Shown one piece after another: positions 49,946 through 59,934 of a stretch of 64,000 bases of DNA. The notes below the pieces were generated by a model. That model searched no databases and had not been told where the DNA came from. It saw only the letters and a program-made list of their open reading frames with translations. The first letter of the stretch is position 1. The number at the start of each line of letters is the position of its first letter. Source of the stretch: Lysinibacillus agricola (lineage in GTDB: Bacteria; Bacillota; Bacilli; Bacillales_A; Planococcaceae); assembly GCF_016638705.1 (NCBI RefSeq), contig NZ_CP067341.1, forward strand, positions 4,343,501 through 4,407,500, read 5' to 3'. A program made the position numbers and the translations under genes.

Positions 49946-52111
49946 TTGAGTTCAAAATTATTTGCACTTGATATCGGTACACGTTCTGTAGTAGGCATTA
50001 TTTTAGCAGAAGATAATGAACACTTTCACGTGGAAGATATCTTAGTAAAAGAGCATAAAGAACGTGCCATGGTGGATGGTCAAATACATAATGTCATGTA
50101 CGTGGCAGATTTAATCAATGAAATAAAACATGAACTTGAAGAGAAGCATGGTCCTTTAACAAAAGTAAGTGTCGCTGCGGCCGGCCGCTCATTGAAAACA
50201 GAACAAGCAAGCGTGACGATCAATATACGTAATCGACCAATCTTTACAGAAGAGGATATAAGTCGTTTAGAGCTACAAGCTGTTCAACAGGCACAGCAAC
50301 AGCTCCTACAACATAAAGACGATGCCAAAATAAGCCACTACTACTGTGTTGGTTATTCAGTTCTATATTACCGTTTAGACGGAGAAGAAATTGGTAGCTT
50401 ACTTGATCAGCAAGGTGATGAGGCACAAATTGAAGTCATTGCTACGTTCCTACCACGAGTTGTCGTAGAATCACTTATTGCTGCACTAAAACGTGCGGAT
50501 TTAGAAATGGATGCACTAACATTAGAACCTATTGCAGCTATTAATGTGCTTATTCCCCCAACAATGCGTCGTTTAAATGTGGCACTTGTTGATATTGGTG
50601 CTGGTACATCTGATATAGCGATTACCGATAAAAGTACTGTTGTCGCCTATGGTATGGTGCCAACAGCCGGCGATGAAATAACAGAGGCTTTAAGTGACCA
50701 CTACTTACTCGACTTCCCAGTTGCCGAACAAGCGAAGCGTCAACTACAAACAGAGGCAGAAATTTTAATTCAAGATATTTTAGGCTTTGATCAATATTAT
50801 CCGAAAGAAGAAGTTCTTCAAGCAATTGATCCTGCAGTCAAGCAACTTGCAAAAGCCATTGGGGAAGAAATTTTACGTCTTAATAATCGTACAGCTCCTA
50901 AGGCAGTAATGCTTGTTGGTGGAGGTAGCTTAACACCAAACCTTACATCTGAACTTGGACTAGTACTTGATTTACCTGCCAATCGTATTGCCGTTCGAGG
51001 GATAGACGCCATTCAAAACTTAACGAAGGAAGATCATATTAAAGCATCCCCTGAATTGGTGACCCCAATCGGTATTGCCATTGCAGCAAAAAAGATGCCT
51101 ATTCAATATATGAGTCTAACTGTCAATGAACAAGTAGTTCGCCTTTTTGAACTAAAGGAAATGACCGTTGCCGATGCATTTTTAGCTGCCAATATTCGGG
51201 CAAAGCAATTATATGGAAAACCAGGACATGGTTTATCAGTAAGTGTCAATGGACAAGATATTTTCATCCCTGGTGGTCACGGTCAACCGGCGGAAATTTT
51301 AGTGAATGGTCATCAGGCATCCACAAAAACGATGATTAAAACAGGCGATGCCATCCAGTTAATTGAAGGCCAAGACGGTCAGCCAGCTAATGCTACAGTG
51401 AGAGACATTGTAGATGATGCTGCCATTAAAACAGTTGCAATTCAGCATACAAAATATGTGATTGAACCACAAATAACTGTTAATGGTTCTCCTGCATCAC
51501 TCGATAGTGCATTAAATGATCGAGATGTTATCATGTTTGAAATAGCTGAAACAGTCGAGGATGTATTTAAGCTCACAAATAATTGGGAGTTATTAAAACA
51601 ATTTGAGTCATTTTATATTCAAGTGGACGGAAAGCCACTTTATCTACCTGAGTTTTCAGCCCATTTAATGATTAATGATAAACTATCTAAAATGTCATAT
51701 GCTGTACACGATGGTGATGTTATTTCATTTCAACAACAAGCATTCCCTACGGTTCAACGGATTGCTGACCAAATGAATGTTTTACTTGAGGATAAAATCA
51801 TTATACATTTTCAAAGCGAGGTGTTAGAGCTAAAGAAGATGGCGAATGAAGTACTCGTTAATCAAGTGGTAGTATCACCTCTTTCAACCGTTCCAAATGG
51901 AGCAACAATTTCATTTAAAGAAAAAGACCGGAGTCGTTGGATATACCAAGATGTGTTCCGCTTCTCCAATTGGCAACTACCTACTACATTTAAAGGTAAT
52001 TTTACGATTTTACGAAATGATCAACCAGCAAGCTTTGATATGGAAATCTTCGGCGGAGATAAATTAGAAATTTTACTAAAAGAAGCGCCTATATCTGAAC
52101 AAATGCGCTAA
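49946..52111 (+). CDS. Double-length FtsA/PilM-like actin-fold ATPase
   Basis: A 721-residue protein. The N-terminal about 400 residues are FtsA-like: phosphate-1 motif ALDIGTRSVVGI (about 6-17), an SHS2-like insertion, phosphate-2 VALVDIGAGTSDIAI (about 210-225) and adenosine motif MLVGGGSLTPNL (near 320). The remaining about 320 residues hold successive small beta-rich units with phrases such as LSVSVNGQDIFIPGG, TMIKTGDAIQLIEG, QITVNGSPASLDSALNDRDV and FYIQVDGKPLYLP, which suggest repeated beta-grasp-like domains. No C-terminal FtsA amphipathic helix is evident. Start is TTG after AAAGGAAG; an ATG seven codons upstream contains that site. Function is unknown. Confidence 0.85.
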   Translation: MSSKLFALDIGTRSVVGIILAEDNEHFHVEDILVKEHKERAMVDGQIHNVMYVADLINEIKHELEEKHGPLTKVSVAAAGRSLKTEQASVTINIRNRPIFTEEDISRLELQAVQQAQQQLLQHKDDAKISHYYCVGYSVLYYRLDGEEIGSLLDQQGDEAQIEVIATFLPRVVVESLIAALKRADLEMDALTLEPIAAINVLIPPTMRRLNVALVDIGAGTSDIAITDKSTVVAYGMVPTAGDEITEALSDHYLLDFPVAEQAKRQLQTEAEILIQDILGFDQYYPKEEVLQAIDPAVKQLAKAIGEEILRLNNRTAPKAVMLVGGGSLTPNLTSELGLVLDLPANRIAVRGIDAIQNLTKEDHIKASPELVTPIGIAIAAKKMPIQYMSLTVNEQVVRLFELKEMTVADAFLAANIRAKQLYGKPGHGLSVSVNGQDIFIPGGHGQPAEILVNGHQASTKTMIKTGDAIQLIEGQDGQPANATVRDIVDDAAIKTVAIQHTKYVIEPQITVNGSPASLDSALNDRDVIMFEIAETVEDVFKLTNNWELLKQFESFYIQVDGKPLYLPEFSAHLMINDKLSKMSYAVHDGDVISFQQQAFPTVQRIADQMNVLLEDKIIIHFQSEVLELKKMANEVLVNQVVVSPLSTVPNGATISFKEKDRSRWIYQDVFRFSNWQLPTTFKGNFTILRNDQPASFDMEIFGGDKLEILLKEAPISEQMR

Positions 52112-52222
52112 AGCGCTCGTTTACATCCGACAAGCGCTGGAGAGCCCGAAGCAAAAGTAAACGCTCCACCACTTTTGCCCGAGGGATCGAAGCGACCTCG
52201 AGGATGTAGCGTTTTAGCCTAG
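52112..52222 (+). repeat. Palindromic intergenic repeat (AGCGCT type)
   Basis: AGCGCTCGTTTACATCC, GACAAGCGCTGGAG, AGTAAACGCTCCACCAC, CCGAGGGATCGAAGCGACC, TCGAGGATGTAGCG: alternating inverted segments, GC-richer than its surroundings, directly after the stop codon. No second copy is seen in this window; similar elements are familiar in Bacillaceae genomes. Confidence 0.55.
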
Positions 52223-52282
52223 ACGACGACTTTGCTCTAGTTTATCCACAGGCAAAAAACCCATAGTTTCCTTAACAATAAA

Positions 52283-52328
52283 AAAAGGGATACGATACAT
52301 CGTTGTCAGATGTATCGTATCCCTTTTA
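52283..52328. terminator. Strong bidirectional terminator before ytxH
   Basis: AAAAGGGATACGATACAT / ATGTATCGTATCCCTTTT, 18-bp stem between convergent genes. Confidence 0.95.
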
Positions 52329-52338
52329 TATATTATGC

Positions 52339-52839
52339 TTAAGCGCGAACTTCTTCACTTTTTTCTTCAGCTTGTTCCTTTTTTTCACTAGCATCCTCTG
52401 CTTTAGGTTCTTCACTAGGAATGAACTCCTCTAGTGGCTCTTCACCCTCAAAAGAAACAGTACCATCGTCAAAAACAGTTGGTGCTTTTGCTGATTTTAA
52501 TATTTTTACTTTCTCTACTAATTGTGTAGATTGCTCTTGAATTTGTTTAGATAATTGAACCGTTTTATCTTTTGCAGTTGTCGAGAAATCCGCACTCTTA
52601 TCTTTTAAGTTAACAGCTTGTACTGCTACATCGCTACGTAAATCTTTTCCTGATTTTGGAGCTAATAATAAGCCTGTAGCTGCACCTACTATCCCCCCAA
52701 CTAATGCGCCAATAACAAAATCCTTCATGTTCACACGCTCCTCTTCATAAATCGAATCTTGCGGATGATAAAGCTGTGGCAATGAACTTTCAAGCTGTTG
52801 TTCCTTCACTTCATTAAAATTTGGTTTTTGAGTTGTCAT
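52339..52839 (-). CDS. ytxH: YtxH-domain general stress protein
   Basis: A 166-residue protein with the YtxH motif FVIGALVGGIVGAATGLLLA, PKSGKDLR (about 40-65), a single glycine-zipper membrane segment, followed by a helical charged tail ending in Glu/Lys repeats. ATG at 52839 follows GGGGAGGAA. A second good start (MKDFVIGAL, ATG at 52728) has GAGGAG nine bases upstream and gives a YtxH without the 37-residue leader, so two forms are possible. Lies upstream-coupled to ytxG, as in B. subtilis, where the operon is sigma-B/H controlled. Confidence 0.85.
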   Translation of the reverse strand: MTTQKPNFNEVKEQQLESSLPQLYHPQDSIYEEERVNMKDFVIGALVGGIVGAATGLLLAPKSGKDLRSDVAVQAVNLKDKSADFSTTAKDKTVQLSKQIQEQSTQLVEKVKILKSAKAPTVFDDGTVSFEGEEPLEEFIPSEEPKAEDASEKKEQAEEKSEEVRA

Positions 52840-52972
52840 GCAACAATTCCTCCCCATATTATAATCTAATTTGCCTAGACTGGTTGTCCATCTACTTTAG
52901 CAGATGCATCTTCAACTTATGCCTAAGACTTTATTTTTATTCAGCTGACATTCAATGCCTACCGAATAATAA

Positions 52973-53479
52973 TCACTTTTTACGGCCCCATTTTCTTCTC
53001 GGTTTTTCCGATTGCTCTGATTCAAAAGGGTATACATCTTCTTGAACCACTTCATGTGCCTGATCGATTATTTTACGCTTTTTCCACTTATCTGCTATGC
53101 CTATTGCGACATTGCTCCACTGAACAACTTGTGCTATTTTTTCTTCATTTTGTTCCACACTATTTGAGATCGAAGAGGTAATTTGCTGTACAGACGTATT
53201 TAAACCGTTCACAGAGTCACCAATTCCTTTGACTGCATGAACAACGGAATTTAACTGTTCAGATTTTTCTTGAATATCCTCTGCCAAGCTATTTGTTTTG
53301 GATAGTAAGGAAGTCGTTTCGCGTGTAATACCTTCCATTTGTCCCTCAATACCTGATAATGTTCCAGCTAAGCTGTTAAGAATTGATTTGAGCGAAAATA
53401 ATGTCATTCCGACGCTCACACATAAAATTAAAAAACCAATTGCTGCAATGATTGCTGCAATATACAAAATAACTTCCAT
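52973..53479 (-). CDS. ytxG: YtxG, DUF948 membrane protein
   Basis: A 168-residue protein with one N-terminal membrane helix (about 4-27) and a long coiled-coil region (about 28-125) typical of DUF948 stress proteins, ending in a basic tail RRKWGRKK. The B. subtilis homologue is a general stress protein encoded with ytxH. Exact role unknown. Confidence 0.88.
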   Translation of the reverse strand: MEVILYIAAIIAAIGFLILCVSVGMTLFSLKSILNSLAGTLSGIEGQMEGITRETTSLLSKTNSLAEDIQEKSEQLNSVVHAVKGIGDSVNGLNTSVQQITSSISNSVEQNEEKIAQVVQWSNVAIGIADKWKKRKIIDQAHEVVQEDVYPFESEQSEKPRRKWGRKK

Positions 53480-53559
53480 AACTAGACCTCCTGCAAGTCA
53501 AATTCTCTTTACTATTACTTTCCCTATCTTCGACAAAAAAAACTGAATTCCTTCTCATT

Positions 53560-53600
53560 TTGAGAAAAAACAGCTTATTCCTTGCGGATTAAGCTGTTTC
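53560..53600 (-). terminator. Terminator overlapping the murC stop codon
   Basis: AAACAGCTTA / TAAGCTGTTT with a 12-base loop, T-run in gene sense. The last murC codons lie in its stem. Confidence 0.88.
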
Positions 53601-54902
53601 GTTGTTTTTTAGCACGTCTTCAAAAGCATCTTGGAATTTATGAACATCGCCAGCGCCCATAAATAAAAATACTGCGTCCTCATGCTTTGTTAACACTTCA
53701 ATTCCTTCAGTGGTAATCACTGCACTGCCTTCAATCAAAGACGCTAAATCATGAATGGAAAGTGCGCCTTGTGTTTCTCTCGCAGAACCAAATATATCAC
53801 ATAAGTATGCTGTATCTGCAAGACTTAGACTATCTGCAAAATCCTGTAAAAAAGCTTGTGTACGTGTAAATGTATGTGGTTGGAAAATAGCTACTAGCTC
53901 ACGATCTGGAAATTTTTGTCTCGCTGATTGAATCGTTGCACGTATTTCAGTTGGATGGTGTGCATAGTCATCTATTAATACATTATTTCCAATATTCGTT
54001 TCTGTAAAACGTCTTTTTACACCTTTGTATGTGTTTAAACGTTCTTGAACGATATCTGGTGAAATACCTTCATATTGGCAAAGTGTAATAACAGCTAAAG
54101 TATTTAATACCGCATGATCTCCAAACAATGGGATAAAGAATGTACTATAAAATTCATTGCGGACAAATACATCAAATTTTGTACCCTTTGTTGTTTTTTC
54201 AACATTACGAGCCTCAAAATCATTTTCAGCTCCAAATCCATAATAAACAACAGGTACCTTCGCTTGAATACGTTGCAAATGTTCATCATCACCGCAAGCA
54301 ATAATTGCTTTTTTAACCTGTAGTGCTAATGATTGAAAGGCTGAATAAACATCCTCTATATTTGCAAAGTAATCAGGATGATCAAAATCAATATTAGTCA
54401 TTATAGCGTAATCGGGATTGTAAGCTAAAAAGTGTCGACGGTATTCACATGCTTCCATTACAAAGAAGTTAGCATCCTCATGCCCAGCTCCCGTTCCATC
54501 ACCGATTAAATATGAGGTTGGTTTATAACCTCCAACAACATGAGCCATTAAGCCTGTCGTAGATGTTTTACCATGTGCACCAGTAATAGCAATCGACGTA
54601 TAATTACCGATATATTCACCTAAAAATTTATGGTAGCGAATAACTTCTACACCGATTTGGCGAGCACGCTCTAATTCAGGATGATCATCAGGAAATGCGT
54701 TCCCTGCAATAACTGTCATACCTTCTTTAATATTATCTGCATTAAATGTAAAAATTGGAATATTACGATCACGTAACGGCTGTTCCGTGAAGAAATATTT
54801 ATCAATATCTGAGCCCTGTACTTGTTCACCAGCATCAAATAAGATTTGTGCAAGTGGACTCATGCCAGAACCTTTAATGCCTGTGAAATGAAAAACTGTC
54901 AT
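53589..54902 (-). CDS. murC: UDP-N-acetylmuramate--L-alanine ligase
   Basis: A 437-residue Mur ligase that adds L-Ala to UDP-MurNAc, the first amino acid of the peptidoglycan stem. The N-terminal UDP-binding motif [18 protein letters not shown], the ATP P-loop [14 protein letters not shown] near 108, [10 protein letters not shown] near 170 and [10 protein letters not shown] near 295 are intact. In B. subtilis it lies in the same place between ytxG and sftA. Confidence 0.97.
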   Translation of the reverse strand: MTVFHFTGIKGSGMSPLAQILFDAGEQVQGSDIDKYFFTEQPLRDRNIPIFTFNADNIKEGMTVIAGNAFPDDHPELERARQIGVEVIRYHKFLGEYIGNYTSIAITGAHGKTSTTGLMAHVVGGYKPTSYLIGDGTGAGHEDANFFVMEACEYRRHFLAYNPDYAIMTNIDFDHPDYFANIEDVYSAFQSLALQVKKAIIACGDDEHLQRIQAKVPVVYYGFGAENDFEARNVEKTTKGTKFDVFVRNEFYSTFFIPLFGDHAVLNTLAVITLCQYEGISPDIVQERLNTYKGVKRRFTETNIGNNVLIDDYAHHPTEIRATIQSARQKFPDRELVAIFQPHTFTRTQAFLQDFADSLSLADTAYLCDIFGSARETQGALSIHDLASLIEGSAVITTEGIEVLTKHEDAVFLFMGAGDVHKFQDAFEDVLKNNETA

Positions 54903-55130
54903 TAATTAAACCCCCCGGGAATTCAATATCCCTTCTATCATCTATTAGGTGTACCATATTTTTTCACTAATTATTAGGTATTAATACCTTTACAAGTGCT
55001 AAAAAATACGTACTAATCAACACATCTTGTCTATTATAGCACTATTTATGCACAAGGATAAATGTGTAACTTTTCTAAAAATACTAATTTTGACGCAAAT
55101 TAGATAATCCATACGAAAACAATGCAATTC

Positions 55131-58100
55131 TTATTCAAACATAGCAATTAAATCTTCTTCGGTAATGTAACTTTCTCGTGGTTTACTGCCTCTTGCCTCC
55201 GACACAAAGCCATGAGATTCTAACATATCGATTAAACGAGCAGCACGATTATAGCCAATATGGTATTTTCGCTGAATCAAGGAAGTAGATGCTCCTCCCT
55301 GTTCATACACAAATCGGCATACATCCTCAAACAGATCATCCTGCTCAGCAGAAACCTCCGTTTTCTTTAAAAGTTCCTCTTGGTCGAATATATAATCAGG
55401 CTCTCCTTGCTCACGAACATGCTCAATAATCGCTTCAATTTCATCATCTGTCACAAATGTTCCCTGCAAACGCACAGGAGCAGACATACCATTACCTAAA
55501 TATAACATATCGCCTCGTCCAAGTAATCTTTCTGCTCCTTGCCCATCTAAAATAGTACGCGAATCGATTTGTGAAGATACCGCAAAGGCAACACGTGTAG
55601 GAATATTTGATTTAATAAGCCCTGTTATAACGTCAACAGACGGTCTTTGAGTCGCAACAATTAAATGGATACCACAAGCACGTGCCTTTTGAGCAATACG
55701 ACAAATCGCTTCCTCTACATCTGCCGGAGACATCATCATTAAATCTGCCAATTCATCAATGACAATTAGCATATACGGTAATTTTAAGCTATGTTCATTA
55801 TTTTTATCCGCAATTGCATTATAACGTGTAATATCACGTGCACCAGCATGAGCAAATAGTTGATAACGACGCTCCATTTCCTCCACTGCCCATTTCAGTG
55901 CAGCTGTAGCAGCCTTAACATCAGTGATGACTGGGCTAACTAAATGCGGAATATGATTAAACGGTGCTAATTCTACCATTTTAGGATCAATAAGCATCAG
56001 CTTTAATTCATGCGGTGCAGCTTTATATAATAAACTAACCAAAATTGAATTGATACAAACTGATTTACCGGAACCTGTAGCTCCGGCAATTAAGCCATGT
56101 GGCATTTTTCGTAAATCAATGGTTACAGGCTTCCCTGTTAAATCCAGACCCAATGCTGCTTCCAACGGTGAATCTGACTCGAGGAAAGAAGCACTATTTG
56201 TCACTTCCGATAATCGAACAGCGCGAGATACACGATTCGGTATCTCAATGCCAATTGAGCTCTTCCCAGGAATCGGAGCTTGGATGCGGATATCTTTCGC
56301 TGCCAATGCAAGCTTCAAATCATCTGCTAGATTGCGGATTTTACTAACCTTCGTACCATGACTTACTGTTATTTCAAATTGTGTCACGGCAGGTCCTTGC
56401 ATAATGGATTCTATTTGAGCTGAGACCTGGAAATAGGATAAAGCTTCAACCAACGTATCTCCCTGTTGCTCCATCCACACAGTATCTTGTGTTTTTTCCT
56501 CAGGCAGCTCTAAAAACTCATCATCTGGCTTTTGATACACATGAACGGGCTTTTGAGGATTTTCCATCACTTGATTTTCCGTTAGTGTTTCAGCTGATAA
56601 GGAAGGTGGCTCTTGATATTCTCCTGCGTCAATAGAATCCTCCTCTGGAATGACTACATTTTCTGTAGTAAGCTCATTTTCAGTAGTTGATTCTGCTTTC
56701 ATTTCGGTAGTTGCTGAAATTTCGTCATAGCTCTCAATATCTATTACTGTTTTTTCTAATGTCGAAACGCTAGACATTGTTGCAACTGGTGACATTGTAA
56801 TGACTGATACACTCTCTGTTGCAGCATTGATTGGTGCAGAATTTTGAATAGAAACCTCGTTTTCTTTCGTCGATTGCGGTGCTGTTTTATCGTCTAACTC
56901 TAACTCACCATTCTCTAAAGGTATAAAATGTTGAATTTCTTCTTTATTGGTTGGTGCTATTTGATGTTCTACCTCCAAGTTAATAAGCTCAGAAGAAGGC
57001 TCTTGCTCCTCTTCGGCTTCTTCAACAAGTGCTGGAGTTGGCTTTATATTTTTAAATTGCTGTTGGACTCTCCATTTCTCTTTATCTGTTTTTAACATTA
57101 ATACATTAAAAGGAATACCGCTTTTTTCTTGCTTTGTCACGTCTTCTACAGATTGTTCTTGTTCATCATCTTCGTTCGTCGACGGCTGAACTACTGTAAC
57201 TTCACCAATATGGATGGTAGAATTCTCTATTTGTACCTGTTCAACAACTACTTCTTTTACATGAATTTCTGATTGATCAGCTGAAAGTTGTTCAACACCT
57301 AGCTCATGCTGAACGGCCGCTTTCACTTGGTCTTCAAATTCTACGGCAAAAGAGGTTGTTTGCGGTACAAGTAATTCTGTATTCGTTACATCACTAGGAT
57401 GGCTCGTTTCGTCAGCTAATTTTTCATCAAAAGTAATCGGTTCCGGTGCTTCAATTATTTCAGGGATTTCAGGCATATCAAGTTGTTCAGGTTCATCTTT
57501 CTGAACTGTGCTAATAGGCTCTTTTTCTTCTAGTATATTTTCAATAGCTCCATTTGTTGTCGCTTCTTTTAAAGACATAGACGCTGTAGGTATTTCTGAC
57601 TCTTTCTTGTCGTGCTCTTCCTTCCGTTTCTCTAATAATTGCTCAATTGGGCTCGCCTTAGCAAAACCATAGACTGGTGACGGAACATCACTTGGTACAA
57701 AACGCTTGCGATTAGCAGGCAAACTATCTTCAACTGTTTGTTCTGTTGAATAATTAGTTTCTGTAGGAGTCGTCGGTGGCTCATTTTGTGCATCTCGAAA
57801 AACTAGACTTGCTTTTGAACGATTCTCCTGTTCAGGCTGACTGCGTTTAACCGTCGTTCTACCAGTTCGTTTCGTACGATTTGCTAGTAGTTCTCGAATG
57901 CCTGAAACCTCAATATCATAAACACTCGAATCCACAATATGATTATTTAAATGCTTCGGCAGCGATAAATCTTCAATTTGTCCGTAACGAGCATCCTCCA
58001 TTTGATTGAATGCTTCCTTTGATGGTGTTGTTGATGGTGCAGCTGAAAACTCTTCATCCTCGATTAATGGAAAACGAAAAGTTTTTTGCTTTGATACAGG

Positions 58101-58226
58101 CGCTTCTTTAAATGAATGAAGCTGCTCAGAACGTTCTTCTTCATAGTCTTCATAAAATTCTTCATATTCGTATTCATTGTCATCTTTATTTATAAATTTA
58201 CTCATTTGTTTTTTAAACCAATTCAC
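55131..58226 (-). CDS. sftA: Septum-associated DNA translocase SftA (FtsK/SpoIIIE family)
   Basis: A 1031-residue protein without membrane helices. The first about 590 residues are acidic, Glu/Thr/Pro-rich and probably disordered; the motor follows (about 600-960) with Walker A GATGSGKSVCINS near 715 and Walker B LKLMLIDPKMVELAP, and the C-terminal winged-helix gamma domain ends TEEDLIAMFE. SftA clears chromosome arms from the closing septum. The soluble form distinguishes it from SpoIIIE. The linker is somewhat longer than in B. subtilis (952 residues as remembered). Confidence 0.93.
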   Translation of the reverse strand: MNWFKKQMSKFINKDDNEYEYEEFYEDYEEERSEQLHSFKEAPVSKQKTFRFPLIEDEEFSAAPSTTPSKEAFNQMEDARYGQIEDLSLPKHLNNHIVDSSVYDIEVSGIRELLANRTKRTGRTTVKRSQPEQENRSKASLVFRDAQNEPPTTPTETNYSTEQTVEDSLPANRKRFVPSDVPSPVYGFAKASPIEQLLEKRKEEHDKKESEIPTASMSLKEATTNGAIENILEEKEPISTVQKDEPEQLDMPEIPEIIEAPEPITFDEKLADETSHPSDVTNTELLVPQTTSFAVEFEDQVKAAVQHELGVEQLSADQSEIHVKEVVVEQVQIENSTIHIGEVTVVQPSTNEDDEQEQSVEDVTKQEKSGIPFNVLMLKTDKEKWRVQQQFKNIKPTPALVEEAEEEQEPSSELINLEVEHQIAPTNKEEIQHFIPLENGELELDDKTAPQSTKENEVSIQNSAPINAATESVSVITMSPVATMSSVSTLEKTVIDIESYDEISATTEMKAESTTENELTTENVVIPEEDSIDAGEYQEPPSLSAETLTENQVMENPQKPVHVYQKPDDEFLELPEEKTQDTVWMEQQGDTLVEALSYFQVSAQIESIMQGPAVTQFEITVSHGTKVSKIRNLADDLKLALAAKDIRIQAPIPGKSSIGIEIPNRVSRAVRLSEVTNSASFLESDSPLEAALGLDLTGKPVTIDLRKMPHGLIAGATGSGKSVCINSILVSLLYKAAPHELKLMLIDPKMVELAPFNHIPHLVSPVITDVKAATAALKWAVEEMERRYQLFAHAGARDITRYNAIADKNNEHSLKLPYMLIVIDELADLMMMSPADVEEAICRIAQKARACGIHLIVATQRPSVDVITGLIKSNIPTRVAFAVSSQIDSRTILDGQGAERLLGRGDMLYLGNGMSAPVRLQGTFVTDDEIEAIIEHVREQGEPDYIFDQEELLKKTEVSAEQDDLFEDVCRFVYEQGGASTSLIQRKYHIGYNRAARLIDMLESHGFVSEARGSKPRESYITEEDLIAMFE

Positions 58227-58343
58227 ATTATTTCACTCATTTCTCTTACACTTCTTTTATAGCATTAACTAATTCAATGTCTATAACAAAAAGCATACCA
58301 TAAAAATGTGATAGAAACTTGCATTTAGAGGCTCATTCTAGAC

Positions 58344-58390
58344 AAAAAAATCGTTATGTTACTAGCATATTAGTAACATAACGATTTTAA
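58344..58390 (-). terminator. Terminator of ytpQ-ytpR
   Basis: AAAATCGTTATGTTACTA / TAGTAACATAACGATTTT, 18-bp stem, 6-base loop. Confidence 0.95.
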
Positions 58391-58406
58391 GAATACATAT
58401 TAGATA

Positions 58407-59021
58407 TTATCTAGTCGGCGTTTCAAACGCACTACCAATTACCGCATCTTCCGGTAAAACTAAAATTCCTTTTTCAGAAGGTGCATTTGGTATTGCTAAT
58501 TCACGTGCTGAACATAACATACCGTATGATTCAACACCTCGCAAATTCCCTGCTTTAATAAGCATTCCAGAAGGCATTACAGCACCAATTTTCGCCACGA
58601 CAACCTTTTGACCTGCTTCCACATTTGGTGCGCCACATACAATTTGTAATGTCTCCTCACCTACGTTTACAGAACAAATGCTTAGTTTATCAGCATTTGG
58701 ATGCTTGTCCTTTGTTTCAACATAGCCCACTACAAATTTTGGAGAAAAATCTACATCAAGGCTAATTTCAGCACCATTTTTTGCAATAGCTGCCTCTAGC
58801 TGAGCTGCTAATTCTGGAGTAACTTCAACTAGACCTTTTGCATCAGTTTGAATATAGCTGCTAGCATTAAATAAATTAAATGCTTTAATTTCTCCTGTCT
58901 GTGCTTCCTTTAAAATAGCGATATCGCCTGCACGTTCTACCTCTGTTTTCACGATTGATTCTGTTGCTAATTGTACTAACAATACATCTCCTACATACTC
59001 TTTGTTGTAAAATACATTCAT
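58407..59021 (-). CDS. ytpR: YtpR, tRNA-binding-domain protein
   Basis: A 204-residue protein with an N-terminal region of about 90 residues and a C-terminal EMAP/tRNA-binding OB-fold (about 90-200) like that of PheT: VVGYVETKDKHPNADKLSIC, LQIVCGAPNVEAGQKVVVA and GVESYGMLCSARELA. The role is not known. Its start overlaps the end of ytpQ by four bases. Confidence 0.9.
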   Translation of the reverse strand: MNVFYNKEYVGDVLLVQLATESIVKTEVERAGDIAILKEAQTGEIKAFNLFNASSYIQTDAKGLVEVTPELAAQLEAAIAKNGAEISLDVDFSPKFVVGYVETKDKHPNADKLSICSVNVGEETLQIVCGAPNVEAGQKVVVAKIGAVMPSGMLIKAGNLRGVESYGMLCSARELAIPNAPSEKGILVLPEDAVIGSAFETPTR

Positions 59022-59842
59022 TGTTTCTCTTGCTCCTTTTTAACTCTGTTTTTTGCTAATATAAAGATCGGTTCTAGCTCCCCATCTTCATAAATAAAAG
59101 ATAATGACGTAATCGGCACGATACCAACAGCGAAGAAATGCATCGTCATCTGCGCTAATACATCATACCCTGTTTCATTACGAATATCACCTACTATTAA
59201 TACATCCTGATGTGGCACAGATAATGTCATATCGCCTTCAATTTTCGTCTGCATGTCTTTCAAAAAGCTTTCATTTAAAATGCGACTTGCATCGTAACCA
59301 TCATTAGCATTGACAAAATAGAAAATATTCCCCGCAACTTCATCTTTCTTATATACAGTTGGTAGTTGCTTAACTGAAAATCGAGCCATTTCACGAATTT
59401 GCTCTACAGTTAATTGTAGTGTCTCTAACATAGATTCATCAATAAAACGATAGGTTTTTCCTAAATCAAGCGCATAAAAAATACGTGTTTCAGCGGTATG
59501 TTCAGTAGTGACGAATACATGCCCCTCCTTTGAGGCTTGGGGGTAGGATGTTGCGCGAATAACTGGATAAATTTGCGAAATAGCTTGGAATCCTTGTTCC
59601 ATCTCTTGCTCCATTGCATTAAAGGTTTGCTCGATTGTATAAATGACTTCATCGATTGCAGCCCCTTGCTTGTCATTATATTTGGCTAAAATGCCTGGCA
59701 GAGAAAGCTCCATCCCTTTTCCAATTTTTTTATGGTTTAGACGTAATTTATCGTGCTTTTTGTCAAATTCAAAATCAAACTTTTCCTCATTTAATTGTTG
59801 TTTTAATAGGGATACAAGTTGTTCTGATTTAATTTGTTTCAC
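59018..59842 (-). CDS. ytpQ: YtpQ, DUF1444 protein
   Basis: A 274-residue protein of unknown function, cytoplasmic by composition. Conserved segments include LSLPGILAKYNDK, VFVTTEHTAETRIFYALDLG and LSVPHQDVLIVGDIRNETGY. It forms an operon with ytpR. The small thioredoxin-like gene ytpP found before ytpQ in B. subtilis is not present. Confidence 0.88.
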   Translation of the reverse strand: MKQIKSEQLVSLLKQQLNEEKFDFEFDKKHDKLRLNHKKIGKGMELSLPGILAKYNDKQGAAIDEVIYTIEQTFNAMEQEMEQGFQAISQIYPVIRATSYPQASKEGHVFVTTEHTAETRIFYALDLGKTYRFIDESMLETLQLTVEQIREMARFSVKQLPTVYKKDEVAGNIFYFVNANDGYDASRILNESFLKDMQTKIEGDMTLSVPHQDVLIVGDIRNETGYDVLAQMTMHFFAVGIVPITSLSFIYEDGELEPIFILAKNRVKKEQEKQ

Positions 59843-59887
59843 CTAGTTCACATCCTTTCTTCAAAATCAATTTATGCTGAATGAAGA

Positions 59888-59918
59888 GAAAACGGCTCAC
59901 ATGTTTGTGAACCGTTCT
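59888..59918 (-). terminator. Terminator between the lipoprotein gene and ytpQ
   Basis: AACGGTTCACA / TGTGAGCCGTT stem with a 4-base loop and TTTTC in gene sense. Confidence 0.88.
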
Positions 59919-59934
59919 GTTCAAAACTATCCAA

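Noticed and set aside
52112..52222. Considered a small RNA or riboswitch after the FtsA-like gene
   Set aside because: It is downstream of a gene with no gene following in the same direction and looks like a common Bacillaceae palindromic repeat; kept only as a repeat.
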